Below, one piece after another: positions 1-8,800 of a DNA stretch of 11,686 bases; the stretch's first letter is position 1; each line of letters starts with the position of its first letter. A program made the translations under genes and the position numbers. Where the stretch lies: assembly GCA_905182935.1 (NCBI GenBank), contig CAJJDL010000173.1, forward strand, positions 1-11,686, written 5' to 3'. Source of the DNA: an uncultured Nitrospinaceae bacterium (lineage in GTDB: Bacteria; Nitrospinota; Nitrospinia; Nitrospinales; VA-1). A model generated the notes under the pieces. That model worked only from the letters and a program-made list of their open reading frames with translations, was not told the origin of the DNA and ran no database searches.

Positions 1-549
1 CACCCCCACCATTTTATTTTTGCCTGTCTAATTTGTTTTGGTTTCCAGTCGTTATATGATTTCATTACATATAATAATATTTTTCTTGAATAAATAAGAA
101 AAGACTTATTTTTAAAGTATTTACTAACTCAATAGTTAGATCCTCAGGGTTTACTCTGCTTCATATATGAATCTTCTTATAATACTTAAATTCAATGGAA
201 GTCCAGCTCTTATTGGTTGGTTTGGTTCGTTACCTTTTTAAATTGCTACGATACATGAAAAGTGGAACTACAGGAGTTACTATTGGATACCATTAGCCTT
301 CTCCCACTAATTATGAGGAAGTTTTACTGCTTATAGCAATGGCGAATGTGTAAAGTTTATTAGCATTTTGGGGTTATGAGTGTTTGGAGAGTTATCAATG
401 GTTTTGCGTTGGGGTTTACTGTTCTATATTGTAAAGTTAAAATTCTGACTTGTGTAATTAATTCTAATGGAACTAGTTGCGTGAAGAACTGAATATTTAA
501 ATAAAATAAGACAGACAAACCCAGCAGCGTTGGAAGAAAGTCAAAAAAA
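1..549. other. AT-rich stretch without a recognisable gene
   Basis: I see no convincing coding region in these 549 bases. Open frames are short, rich in Phe/Ile/Leu from A/T runs, and have no ribosome binding site. The minus-strand frame at 360-584 would run across the start of the TPR gene and reads like low-complexity hydrophobic sequence. The only structure I can point to is a weak A/T hairpin at 92-113. The stretch presumably carries the promoter of the TPR gene, but I could not identify good -35 and -10 boxes. Confidence 0.5.
92..113 (+). terminator. Weak A/T-rich hairpin with T tail
   Basis: AAATAAG (92-98) pairs with CTTATTT (105-111) across a six-base loop and is followed by two more T residues. 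The form resembles an intrinsic terminator for a gene lying left of the window, but the stem has a single G-C pair and such stems arise easily in AT-rich DNA. Confidence 0.22.
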
Positions 550-1215
550 ATGAAAAAGAATTCAGATGAACCCAAGGATTTCAAAACATTAAGTCAATTA
601 GGGCAAGCTTATCAAGCTAAGCACCAATTTCAAAAAGCACTAGCTTGCTATAAACAGGCTTATGCAACTATAAAGAATCAAGCTAGCCCTGATGATTTAA
701 TTGTTGCATTGGTTAATATGGGTGCCATTTATTGGGAGATGTCGCAGTTGAGAAAAGCCACGGATCTTTTTCATGACTCTTTACTCATTGTTGAGAGAAT
801 TGGAGATGACGTTGGTCGGAGAATGTTGTATTCCATTATTGGAATATCTAGCTGGAGGAAGGGGGAATTTGTTAAGGCTATTGAATGGTTTGAGGCGGCT
901 TTGAAGGTCTCAACTGAAGCTAAAGTCGAATATGAACGATCTCAAATAATTTCGCCCTGGAAATATGAAATTTTGCTGGTTGTGATGGAAAGAGGGATTG
1001 TAACATTAAAAAACAGAATTCAAATCGCTCAAAATCAACACGACGCAGTACGAATTCTCCTTCCCAGTTTTTCTATGGTTCCATTAATGCTTTTCACTGG
1101 GCGAAAAGGAGCAATCCCCATTCTCTTGAAAGAACTAGTTCCTCTTGCGAAAGAACTAAAAAATAATAAAATTTTAAATACAATTACAGCCTTAGAAAAA
1201 ATTATTAGAATTTAA
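550..1215 (+). CDS. Tetratricopeptide-repeat (TPR) protein
   Basis: This 221-residue protein has no signal peptide or clear membrane segment and is probably a cytoplasmic adaptor. Three TPR-like helical pairs are visible at about residues 13-46 (LGQAY, then the ALACYKQA pattern), 51-84 (NMGAIYWEMSQ, then ATDLFHDSL) and 91-124 (GISSWRKGEF, then AIEWFEAAL). They keep the small-residue, aromatic and alanine spacing of the repeat. The C-terminal 90 residues are helical and hydrophobic and are not recognisable as TPR; they include a PSFSMVPLMLF segment and a Lys/Asn-rich tail. ATG 550 is the first start after an in-frame stop at 502-504, with a purine-rich GGAAG at 532-536, rather far upstream. 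It converges on the possible small ORF at 1212-1370. The sequence shows no partner or pathway. Confidence 0.75.
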   Translation: MKKNSDEPKDFKTLSQLGQAYQAKHQFQKALACYKQAYATIKNQASPDDLIVALVNMGAIYWEMSQLRKATDLFHDSLLIVERIGDDVGRRMLYSIIGISSWRKGEFVKAIEWFEAALKVSTEAKVEYERSQIISPWKYEILLVVMERGIVTLKNRIQIAQNQHDAVRILLPSFSMVPLMLFTGRKGAIPILLKELVPLAKELKNNKILNTITALEKIIRI

Positions 1216-1370
1216 TTCAAAGAGTTAGACAACCTTGCAATCAAGTCTTCCTTTGTGAATAACCTTTTAGCTACAATTCCGAAGACCTTGTTATCCAATA
1301 GGGGAATAGTCGTCGTGCCTAGTGAAACCGGGTAATGTCGTACTGTCTCGCACAAAATCCGCACAAGCAT
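1212..1370 (-). CDS. Possible small hypothetical protein, 52 aa
   Basis: Reading the minus strand from the ATG at 1370 gives an uninterrupted 52-residue frame that stops at 1212-1214, overlapping the TPR stop codon by three bases on the opposite strand. The peptide has ordinary composition, beginning MLVRILCETVRHYP and ending KEDLIARLSNSLN, and is unlike the low-complexity shadows elsewhere in the window. It starts 17 bases after the LysR stop on the same strand, so it could be read through from that gene. No Shine-Dalgarno sequence precedes it and I recognise no family. It may be a real sORF, a remnant of a longer gene, or chance. Confidence 0.25.
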   Translation of the reverse strand: MLVRILCETVRHYPVSLGTTTIPLLDNKVFGIVAKRLFTKEDLIARLSNSLN

Positions 1371-1386
1371 TAAAATTAATTAGAGA

Positions 1387-2274
1387 TTAAGATTTCCAGT
1401 TGAAGTTTTCCATTATATTTCTGGCAATAGGGTTTTGAAATTTTCTAGGGCTCGAGACAAGCCAAAAATCTTCCGTAACCTTTTGAAGTGTCCCAAGTTT
1501 AAATAGCTTTTTTTCCTTTACAAGATCCGCTCCGGCAAATTCTGGCAAAGGAACCAAACCCATTCCCTGGATTCCAAGCAACTTCTGAATACTGGTATCT
1601 TGAGTTTCAATAATGGTATCCACATTTATACTATTAGTTTTAAAAAAGTGGTTCAGGTCGTGGCGAAATTTACTATGCAGGGATGGCATTATTAAGGGTT
1701 CGCCTTGCAGTGAAAATGGAAAGTTACGTTTCAACGGTTGAAATTTTTTGGCTCCATAAATCGCGACAGAATGTTTTGCTAAAAACCTGGAGAAAAATTG
1801 TTTTTTGTCTCCTATAGATGGAGGAAAATTTGAAACTACCAAATCTACACGGTGAGCCTGGAGCTCCCGAAAGAGATATTCTTCTTCGCCCTCCAAAATG
1901 GAAATTATACAGGGGCCCGCTTTTTGAGCAGAAATAATCAATGACTGCACAAGGTGTTTTGGAACGCTGTCGAGGACTCCGAATTGGACATGAACTCTTT
2001 TAGAAAATGTACCATCTTTTACCACCTCCAAAAGTTCGTTTCCCAAGGCGAATATTTGGCTAGCATAATCAAAAACGACTTTCCCTACCTCTGTAAGAAC
2101 CAGCGATCTATTTTTTCGGTCAAACAGACTTTGCTCCAAGGATTCTTCCAGAGTTTTTATCAAAGTACTGATGGTGGGTTGTCCAACCCCAAGTTTCTTT
2201 GAAGCTTTATTGATGCTTCCTTCTTTTGCCGTAACCCAAAAATAAAACAAATGATGGTAGTTCAGCCAGTCCAT
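1387..2274 (-). CDS. LysR-family regulator, NhaR-like
   Basis: This 295-residue protein is a full-length LysR-type transcriptional regulator. The N-terminus (MDWLNYHHLFYFWVTAKEGS) and the winged helix-turn-helix at about residues 19-62, with GVGQPTISTLIKTLEE as the recognition region, closely resemble NhaR. A linker helix leads into a ligand-binding domain from about residue 90 to the end. NhaR of enterobacteria responds to sodium, but the ligand here cannot be read from sequence. The gene is divergent from the dabB-dabA operon, the classical arrangement for a LysR protein controlling its neighbour, and LysR regulators (CbbR/CcmR types) control carbon uptake in other autotrophs. ATG 2274 is preceded by a purine-rich AAAGAGAT at a normal distance. 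Family assignment is firm; control of the DAB operon is inference. Confidence 0.92.
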   Translation of the reverse strand: MDWLNYHHLFYFWVTAKEGSINKASKKLGVGQPTISTLIKTLEESLEQSLFDRKNRSLVLTEVGKVVFDYASQIFALGNELLEVVKDGTFSKRVHVQFGVLDSVPKHLVQSLIISAQKAGPCIISILEGEEEYLFRELQAHRVDLVVSNFPPSIGDKKQFFSRFLAKHSVAIYGAKKFQPLKRNFPFSLQGEPLIMPSLHSKFRHDLNHFFKTNSINVDTIIETQDTSIQKLLGIQGMGLVPLPEFAGADLVKEKKLFKLGTLQKVTEDFWLVSSPRKFQNPIARNIMENFNWKS

Positions 2275-2319
2275 AATTTGATCTCTTTATAGTTTTATTA
2301 AATCAATGTATTTGTAATA

Positions 2320-2333
2320 AATTATCGATTATT
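2320..2333. promoter_or_regulatory. Candidate operator dyad AATtATCGATtATT
   Basis: A 14-base imperfect palindrome (AAT-N-ATCGAT-N-ATT) lies 46 to 59 bases upstream of the LysR start codon. It is positioned where an autoregulatory LysR site would be expected. The surrounding sequence is very AT-rich, so chance is a real alternative. Confidence 0.25.
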
Positions 2334-2367
2334 AATAGTTCTATTTTTAGAATACTGTTTATTTGTG

Positions 2368-2386
2368 AGTTTTAAAATATAAAACT
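2368..2386. promoter_or_regulatory. Candidate LysR operator AGTTTTA-N5-TAAAACT
   Basis: A perfect 7-base inverted repeat with a 5-base spacer fits the T-N11-A dyad logic of LysR binding sites and lies about 95 to 112 bases upstream of the regulator start in the shared divergent region. It is the longest uninterrupted dyad I found there. Binding by the adjacent regulator is inference. Confidence 0.3.
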
Positions 2387-2690
2387 TAAAGGCGAGATTT
2401 TTTAATGTAAGATCTTGAACGGTAGGGCTGGTCTCTCTATACGATCTCTGCTAAGCCTCTTTTCGGCCTATGGAGAATTTAAGGAACAAATTAAGTTTTG
2501 CAGAGATAGCCCTAAATTTATTGATCCGAGGAGATGGAGGGCACCTTTTACAATTTTGAAACAAGAAAGTTTAGTGTTGTCGATCGTGTTAGCTAATTAG
2601 AAATTTCAAACATTGAAATGAATTTTAAAATTGCTTAATTAATATAAAAACAACCTCTATCACAGATATAAATCTAAGCTTTTACAGATA

Positions 2691-2795
2691 GTGGCAGAAT
2701 CACCGGTAATTTTATTCTGGATTGTGGCCGTATTGGCGAGTGCTCTTATTTGACTTTTGCTACTTTTATTTGGAAGGTTTCATCTGTTACTATAG
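2691..2795 (+). other. Hydrophobic small frame interrupted by TGA
   Basis: From a GTG at 2691 the frame reads MAESPVILFWIVAVLASALI, then TGA (2751-2753), then LLLLFGRFHLLL and TAG (2793-2795). Read without the TGA it would be a 34-residue single-span membrane peptide. It could be a decayed small membrane protein, a sequencing or mutation event (TGG to TGA), or chance in T-rich DNA. No ribosome binding site is evident before the GTG. Confidence 0.15.
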
Positions 2796-2812
2796 GTCTG
2801 AGTTTTTGAGGA

Positions 2813-2848
2813 ATGAGTACTTTAAACCAGATATTGAAAAAAATATAG
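2813..2848 (+). promoter_or_regulatory. Possible 11-codon leader ORF just before dabB
   Basis: ATG 2813 opens MSTLNQILKKI, stopped by TAG at 2846-2848, three bases before the dabB ATG and in the same frame. A good GAGGA (2808-2812) touches this ATG with no spacing, which is unfavourable for initiating there, and no comparable site precedes the dabB ATG itself. It may be a leader that couples translation into dabB, or an N-terminal extension closed off by a stop codon. Confidence 0.22.
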
Positions 2849-2851
2849 ATC

Positions 2852-4543
2852 ATGACCATCCCGATTCTTATTCTCTTCTTTCCTCTTTTGGCTGGTATTC
2901 TCATTGCAGTCTTTGGAAAGTGCATGCCATCTCACGTTGTCCGGGTTGGTGTCATTGCAACGGTAACCTCGTTTTTCCTTTCTGCCTGGACTCTATATTA
3001 TATAAGCACAGAAGGCCCAATTCATGTAATGCTTTGGCCGTTAAACCCTGAAGACACCTCCCTTTTAAAAGTAGGAATGTTGATCGATCGGCTCACGGCC
3101 ATCATGATGGTGTTGATCACAAGTGTCAGCACGGTCATTCATGTATATTCGATTCGATACTTAGAGGGCGATTCTGGTTATGCTCGATTTTTTGCGCTGT
3201 TGAGCTTTATGACTTTCGTGATTCTTTCTCTCGTTTCCAGCCCGAACTTGTTCATGCTGTTTGTGTTTTGGCAATTATTAAGTTGGGCACTTTATCTAAT
3301 TCTCGCATTTAACTTTTCTAACCGTCCAGCCTGCCAGAATGCATTTAAAACTTTTTTCGTCCATCGGGTTGGGGATGTAAGTTTTCTTTGCGGAATCTTT
3401 CTGGCCTATAAATATTTCGGGACTCTGGAATTTGCTGAACTTTTTAAAGCAGCGGCAGAACAGCCTCAAGTGATTTCGTTGTTTTCTGGAATGTTTGATA
3501 TCAGTGCTGTCACCGCGATCGCGTTATTAATTTTTGTTGGTGCGATGGCCAAGTCTTCTCAATTTCCTTTACACGTGTGGTTACCTGACACGATGGATTC
3601 GCCCACCCCCGTGTCGGCCCTTATGCACGCAGGAATAGTTAATGCGGGTGGATTTTTATTGAATCGATTGGCTCCCTTTTATACGCTTTCGCCAAATACT
3701 CTTCATGTCATTTTTGTGATCGGTGTTTTGACGGTTCTAATGGGAGCCTCCATGATGCTCGCGCAAAATGACATAAAGAAAACTTTGGGATTTTCCACAA
3801 TGGGGCAAATGGGTTACATGATTATGGAGTGTGGGCTCGGAGCTTTTGCGCTCGCTATCTTTCATTTGATCGCGCACGGTTTTTTTAAAGCCTCATTATT
3901 CTTGGGGGCAGGACAAGGAATTCATGCATCAAGGGAAGAACCAAAGTTTCCGGGATCGTCGGAACATGAATCCCAAAAGTCTTCCAACACATTAACCTTT
4001 GTAACAGGCCTGATTCTCACATTAGTTATGCCGCTAGTTATTCTTATGGTTGCGCATGGCATGTTGGATATTCCCCTACAAGATGCACATGGAGCTGTTA
4101 TTTTGCTCTTTTTTGCCTGGGTAACGGCTTCTCAGGTCATGTTTAGTTTGTACCGACTTCATGCGGTAGCCTCTTGGAAGGTCGCCGGTGCGATGATTTT
4201 CTCCTTGTTTTTAATCGGCTTTGTCTATCTATGGGCCGCTGAGATTTTTACACATTTTCTTTATCCTGAGCCAGGTGTATCTGATGGCTTCTTCGTGGCT
4301 GCAGCACTCAACCCACGCGTTTTTGATATGCTTATTTTGTTGTCTACCATGCTTATTATCATCAGTTGGATCAGCGTTTATAAACAGTCTAAAGGAAAAA
4401 AAATATTTATCACCAATTGGGTAAGTTTATTTAGAAAACAACTCTATATTCTTTTGATCAACCGATTCTATGTGGATCTCGTTTACGTGAGATGGAGTAA
4501 CAATCTATTACGTCTGGCTCAAAAAGTAGCGCATCGTTTTTGA
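2852..4543 (+). CDS. dabB: DabB-like NuoL/Mrp antiporter-family membrane subunit
   Basis: This 563-residue polytopic membrane protein belongs to the proton-conducting NuoL/MrpA family. In DAB complexes this subunit moves cations across the membrane to energise DabA. Family landmarks are clear: FPLHVWLPDTMDSPTPVSALMHA with Lys234 and His259 matching the NuoL TM7-8 region, and FSTMGQMGYM followed by HGFFK (His342, Lys346). At the position of the essential TM5 glutamate of NuoL (E144) the sequence reads FWQLLSWALY, with Gln141. It is shorter than NuoL (about 613) and ends in a basic tail, without the full lateral helix. Placement two genes before dabA, with no other Complex I genes, argues for DabB over respiratory NuoL. 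ATG 2852 is the first start after an in-frame TAG at 2846-2848. Confidence 0.88.
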   Translation: MTIPILILFFPLLAGILIAVFGKCMPSHVVRVGVIATVTSFFLSAWTLYYISTEGPIHVMLWPLNPEDTSLLKVGMLIDRLTAIMMVLITSVSTVIHVYSIRYLEGDSGYARFFALLSFMTFVILSLVSSPNLFMLFVFWQLLSWALYLILAFNFSNRPACQNAFKTFFVHRVGDVSFLCGIFLAYKYFGTLEFAELFKAAAEQPQVISLFSGMFDISAVTAIALLIFVGAMAKSSQFPLHVWLPDTMDSPTPVSALMHAGIVNAGGFLLNRLAPFYTLSPNTLHVIFVIGVLTVLMGASMMLAQNDIKKTLGFSTMGQMGYMIMECGLGAFALAIFHLIAHGFFKASLFLGAGQGIHASREEPKFPGSSEHESQKSSNTLTFVTGLILTLVMPLVILMVAHGMLDIPLQDAHGAVILLFFAWVTASQVMFSLYRLHAVASWKVAGAMIFSLFLIGFVYLWAAEIFTHFLYPEPGVSDGFFVAAALNPRVFDMLILLSTMLIIISWISVYKQSKGKKIFITNWVSLFRKQLYILLINRFYVDLVYVRWSNNLLRLAQKVAHRF

Positions 4544-4562
4544 AATATGACTGATAATAATT

Positions 4563-5801
4563 ATGAATTTTGATAATACTTTTTCAGTAATTCTTGCTAT
4601 TACCCCACTCGCTTTGGGAATAGTGTGGAAGTTCTCCAATGGTTCGTCTAATACCCTTAAGTCTATAGGGCTAACTGTTATTGGGGCTCTTGCTGGAGGG
4701 TTGGTTTATATGCGGTCTGCATTTGAGATAGAACCGTCCATCCTATTTTTAGCAAGCGCTGTTCTTCTTTCAGGTTTTTGTGTCATTCTCTGTCAAGAGG
4801 ATAAGCAACAAACCTCCGCTATCTATGCCTCAATCATGATTATTCTTGGGCTAGGATTGGGGATATTGCTGAATCAGGCAATTGTAAGCAGAATATTTCT
4901 CGGTGGTCTATTAGGTTACATAGCAATCTCTCAAAATCGCGAACAACAAAACTCCTTTCGCACAAAAATAATTTTTCTCCATATTACCCTTGCGATAATC
5001 TTCTCTTTGGGCTCCGTCTTCATGAGTAATACTTTGCAAATATTTGCTAGCCTGTTCTTGGCTGTGACTTTCTTGCCTCTGGCTCCTTTTCATCTCCCAT
5101 TCCTGGGGACGATTAAAGGCGCAAAAGTGACTCTTGCAAGTTTTTGGATTGTGGTTTGGCTGATCATCGGGCTTTCTGAATTAAACAAGCTTTACTCTTC
5201 GCTTTCAACAGAGATGCTTTTCACGTTAAACCTGTTGGCCTTGGTAAGTGCGCTCTATGCCTCATTAGCGGCACTGGGACAAAAATTTAATAGATTGTTC
5301 ATTGCTTCTGCCACTGTGGCTCATGTCGCACTTATTTGGGGCCTTCTTCAGGTGTTCCCGAGTTTTCCAAAATGGGGAATTCCCTTTGGTATAACCTTGG
5401 GATTTGTGATGGGCGGAATCTCCCTTGCCTTTTCGTTTATTCGACAGCGTTATGGATGGAAAACCCTTGGAAAGCTTCCGGGTCTAGCGTCACCCATGCC
5501 TAGATTTGGAGTTGTGTTGGTTCTACTTGTAAGTTTCGCGCTGTTTCTCCCATTGTTTCCAGTATTTTCAGGGCTATTGGTCATGCCAACCATTGCCATT
5601 CATGATGTTGAAATCGTCTTGATTTCATTCCTGTTTCTTGTGGTTTGGTTGGGAGGAAGCTGGTATTTTTTACAAATGCTCCATCAAACTGCCTTTGGAG
5701 AGGCGCGTTCTGATGTTCCTTATTTTGATTTACGATTAACAGAATTTGTTGCAGTATCGGCATTACTATTAGGCGCTGGTTATAGTGGATTTATTTATTA
5801 A
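4563..5801 (+). CDS. NuoM-like membrane protein in the DAB operon, degenerate antiporter fold
   Basis: This 412-residue protein has about 11-12 hydrophobic segments. Its pattern recalls a shortened NuoM/MrpD: LPLAPFHLPF near residues 171-180 matches the NuoM PLFPFHTWLP loop, QKFNRLFIASATVAH matches the NuoM DLKRLIAYSSVSH, and FGEARSDVPYFDLRLTEF near 379-396 matches the C-terminal FFGE...DL.xRE region. The charged channel residues are largely missing: no Lys precedes the PFH motif, no WE motif is seen in TM5, and the TM histidine region reads MGGISLAF (283-290). It lies 19 bases after dabB and 46 bases before dabA without its own strong ribosome binding site, suggesting co-translation. I infer a structural or coupling subunit of the DAB complex; independent proton pumping looks unlikely. 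Membrane nature is certain, family membership likely, role inferred. Confidence 0.75.
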   Translation: MNFDNTFSVILAITPLALGIVWKFSNGSSNTLKSIGLTVIGALAGGLVYMRSAFEIEPSILFLASAVLLSGFCVILCQEDKQQTSAIYASIMIILGLGLGILLNQAIVSRIFLGGLLGYIAISQNREQQNSFRTKIIFLHITLAIIFSLGSVFMSNTLQIFASLFLAVTFLPLAPFHLPFLGTIKGAKVTLASFWIVVWLIIGLSELNKLYSSLSTEMLFTLNLLALVSALYASLAALGQKFNRLFIASATVAHVALIWGLLQVFPSFPKWGIPFGITLGFVMGGISLAFSFIRQRYGWKTLGKLPGLASPMPRFGVVLVLLVSFALFLPLFPVFSGLLVMPTIAIHDVEIVLISFLFLVVWLGGSWYFLQMLHQTAFGEARSDVPYFDLRLTEFVAVSALLLGAGYSGFIY

Positions 5802-5827
5802 TGCGCTAATTTTTTTCAATCTTTAAT

Positions 5828-5833
5828 GAGGAG
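5828..5833 (+). promoter_or_regulatory. Ribosome binding site of dabA
   Basis: GAGGAG within AATGAGGAGAAC lies 14 bases before ATG 5848, a longer than usual spacing. The PII-like gene has the same GAGGAGAA core at similarly long spacing, which supports both starts. Confidence 0.6.
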
Positions 5834-5847
5834 AACGAGCCCAAACG

Positions 5848-8800
5848 ATGAATACGCTCGACGATAAAAAAAGGGTTACACCAAGTGAGTCACAGCGGAT
5901 AGAACTACGTTCGCTTGTGAACCTGTCGTGTGAGTCGATATCGCATTTCTGGCCGATGAAAACGTTTATCCACCACAATCCGCTTCATGGGTTGGAACAT
6001 TTAACGTTTGAAAAAGCTATAAAAGAGGGACAACGGTTTTTGAAAGGTCGTGGTTATCTCTCCAGTAGCGAAAACCGTAAATACTTTCAGCAAGGTCGAA
6101 TATCTGAAGACGCCATTAAAGAAGCCCTAAAGAATGTATCGCAGAATGCGACTATCTCCATAAGTGATCGAGAAATTTCCCACCTGGAGGTCTTGAGATC
6201 GATCCTCATTCACGGTGCTGGAAAAGTTGCAACGGATGTATGTTCCGCAATTCTACAACCCTCCCTCAATCAACCCGAAATAAGAAACCTATTTAAAAAC
6301 ATTCAAGATCTATCAAAAAAGAAAGCACCAGAGGATTTTTTGAAGGGACATGCGATTAGGGAGAAGAAAGATCTGGCAACTCAATACACGCTTGCAGAAT
6401 GGTGCGACCAAACTCTTGGAACAAATGTGCAGGACCAAGTTAACGGAGAAATCATTAAATGGGTAAGCGGTTTTCTCGATGAAGGACATGCGCCTTGGGG
6501 CATGCCCGAGAGAAAGAAAACTTTTTATAAGGCGTGGAAGGAATTAGCTTTAGACGATGCATCCGGTTCCATATTGGGTATTCAAGATTGGAAAAGCAAA
6601 ATACTTGATTTGCCGGATCGACCTGAAGATGCAGTACTTGAAAGTTTATCCCTGTTAGCCATTCCCAAGAATTTATGGGATGGTTATTTTTCTTTGCAGT
6701 TGGCCCAATTATCTGGATGGACGGGGTTCATTAAATGGCGTTCGGAACAAACGGATTATGCGTGGCAAAATGCTTTCCCTATCGACCTTATCAAGTATAT
6801 GGCCATCCGTCTTTTTTATGAACGTGAATTAGTGATGCTGGCATGCCAGGAAAAATTGGCGATTCCTGGCACTTATGTTTCGATCAACGAATACTTAAAT
6901 AATCATCCGACTGGATATGGTCTCTTTAGAGAATTCCGATCACGAGTGTTGCCAGATGAGGTGGTTGATTATTTGGACATGTCCCTGTTCACTCAGGATC
7001 CTCTGAATATAAAAGACCTTGATCAATGCGATTCAAGATTGATTTCAACATGGGAACAAACCATAGAAAAACAAGAGGCCGAAAGCCAAACTTTAATGGT
7101 AATGGAACTTGCCCAATCCTTAAATGTTTCTATACAAGATGTAGTGAAGTGTACTCCCGATACATTAAACTCCTTGCTGGATTGGATTGAACAGTTTCCG
7201 GAATCACACCACGGACCTATTTGGTTGGAGGCTCTTGAATCCAGCTACATCAAAGATTTTGCCAAAAAGATATCACCCAATCTTGAGAAATTGCGCAAGA
7301 GTGATGAGATGGAAGAGGAACCTCTTGAATCTCGCCCACTGTCTCAGTCAATTTTTTGCATCGATGTTCGTTCAGAATGCTTTAGAAGGCAACTTGAAGA
7401 AATTGGAGGAAATGAAACGTTTGGGTTCGCTGGTTTTTTTGGTGTCCCCATATGTTATCAAGGATTTTCGAGTGAACAACAAACAGACCAATTCCCCGTC
7501 CTTTTAAAACCCAAACATGTCGTAAAGGAAATTCCTCGGGCCTCTCAAGGTAAGGCGGCGGAAAAATTTTTAGAGGGACAGCAAATTGCTAAGACGGGCC
7601 ATACCCTGTTACATGATTTGAAAGAAAACGTAGTCACCCCTTATGTCATGGTCGAAGCTATTGGTTGGTTCTTTGGGTTTAAGCTGTTCGGCCAAACCTT
7701 GAAGCCAAAATGGTTCAAAAAAGTAATGTCTTGGATTAAAGATAGTTTAGCGATTCCTATAAGGACAACACTCACTGTGGGTAAAATCGAGCGAGAAGAA
7801 GCTTATGAGATGGTTGCAGCCAAACACCGAGCTGCTATTTATCGTTTATTTACTGAAAAATACGATCGACAGGGTGGTACTGTTCCTCATGATCAGGTAG
7901 AGCACTTACGAAAGCTTGCGCTGAACCAAATTCCATCTGATAGCAATGAGAATGAGGAACTTTTTCGTTTGCTGAAATGGAACGCATCTGACTTGGAGCA
8001 ATTTATTTTAGCGCTCAGAAAAGACTTTAACCTTCATGAAAGAGATTTAGATTATAAGATACAAAAGATCACACAGACAGGGTTTACTGTATCCGAACAG
8101 GTTAACTATGTAGAAACAGCTCTAAAGCTTTTAGGGTTCACGAAAACGTTTGCCCGGCTCGTTTTATTATGTGGGCATGGCAGTACTTCGGATAACAATC
8201 CTTACGAATCGGCTTTGGATTGTGGCGCCTGTGGCGGGAATCATGGAATTTCGAACGCACGCGTTCTTGCGGTCATGGCCAACAACTCACAAGTTCGGCA
8301 AAGGCTAGTCGAGAGAGGCATAACGATTCCGTCAGACACCCATTTTTTACCAGGCCAACATGATACGGTAACGGATGAAGTGGAACTCTATGATTTGGAA
8401 GAAGTCCCTGCTACACATCGAAAAGATTTACTCAGACTACAACATGACCTCCAGGAAGCCTGTGAAAAAAATAGTCGAGAACGACTCGCTCGCTTTCCTG
8501 ATGTGCCTGCTATAAAGGAGACTGATAAAGCATCCCCGTTGACAAAGGTACGAAGTATGGATTGGTCCCAGGTCCGACCCGAATGGGGACTGTCGGGGCA
8601 TACGGCCTTCATTATGGGGAGGCGTTCGTTAACTCGGGGAATTAATTTTGAGGGCCGGACTTTTTTACATTCCTATGATCATTCACAAGATCCGGATGGG
8701 AAATATTTAGAAATTATCATGACTGCGCCCATGATTGTTGCCAATTGGATCAATATGGAACATTATTTTTCTACAGTTGATCCTTTAGTCTATGGAGCCG

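Larger units (their letters stand above)
2275..2851. other. Divergent intergenic region between the LysR gene and dabB
   Basis: These 577 bases separate the start codons of the LysR gene and dabB. They contain two dyad-symmetric candidate operators (2320-2333 and 2368-2386), a hydrophobic frame interrupted by TGA (2691-2795) and a short in-frame leader ORF (2813-2848). Larger open frames at 2415-2600 and 2722-3051 have poor starts or overlap dabB and do not look like genes. I could not identify a convincing sigma-70 promoter, although A/T-rich tracts at about 2610-2675 would suit one. Confidence 0.6.

Noticed and set aside
360..584. Minus-strand 74-codon frame with Phe/Leu-rich N-terminus
   Set aside because: It overlaps the TPR start, has no ribosome binding site and its composition follows from A/T runs.
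2415..2600. Plus-strand 61-codon frame in the intergenic region
   Set aside because: It needs a TTG start without a Shine-Dalgarno site and resembles no protein; likely chance.
2722..3051. Plus-strand 109-codon frame overlapping dabB
   Set aside because: Most of it lies inside dabB in another frame and is rich in Cys, Tyr and His as a shadow would be.
2852..5801. Respiratory Complex I genes (nuoL and nuoM)
   Set aside because: No other nuo genes are present, dabA follows immediately, and the second protein lacks NuoM channel residues.
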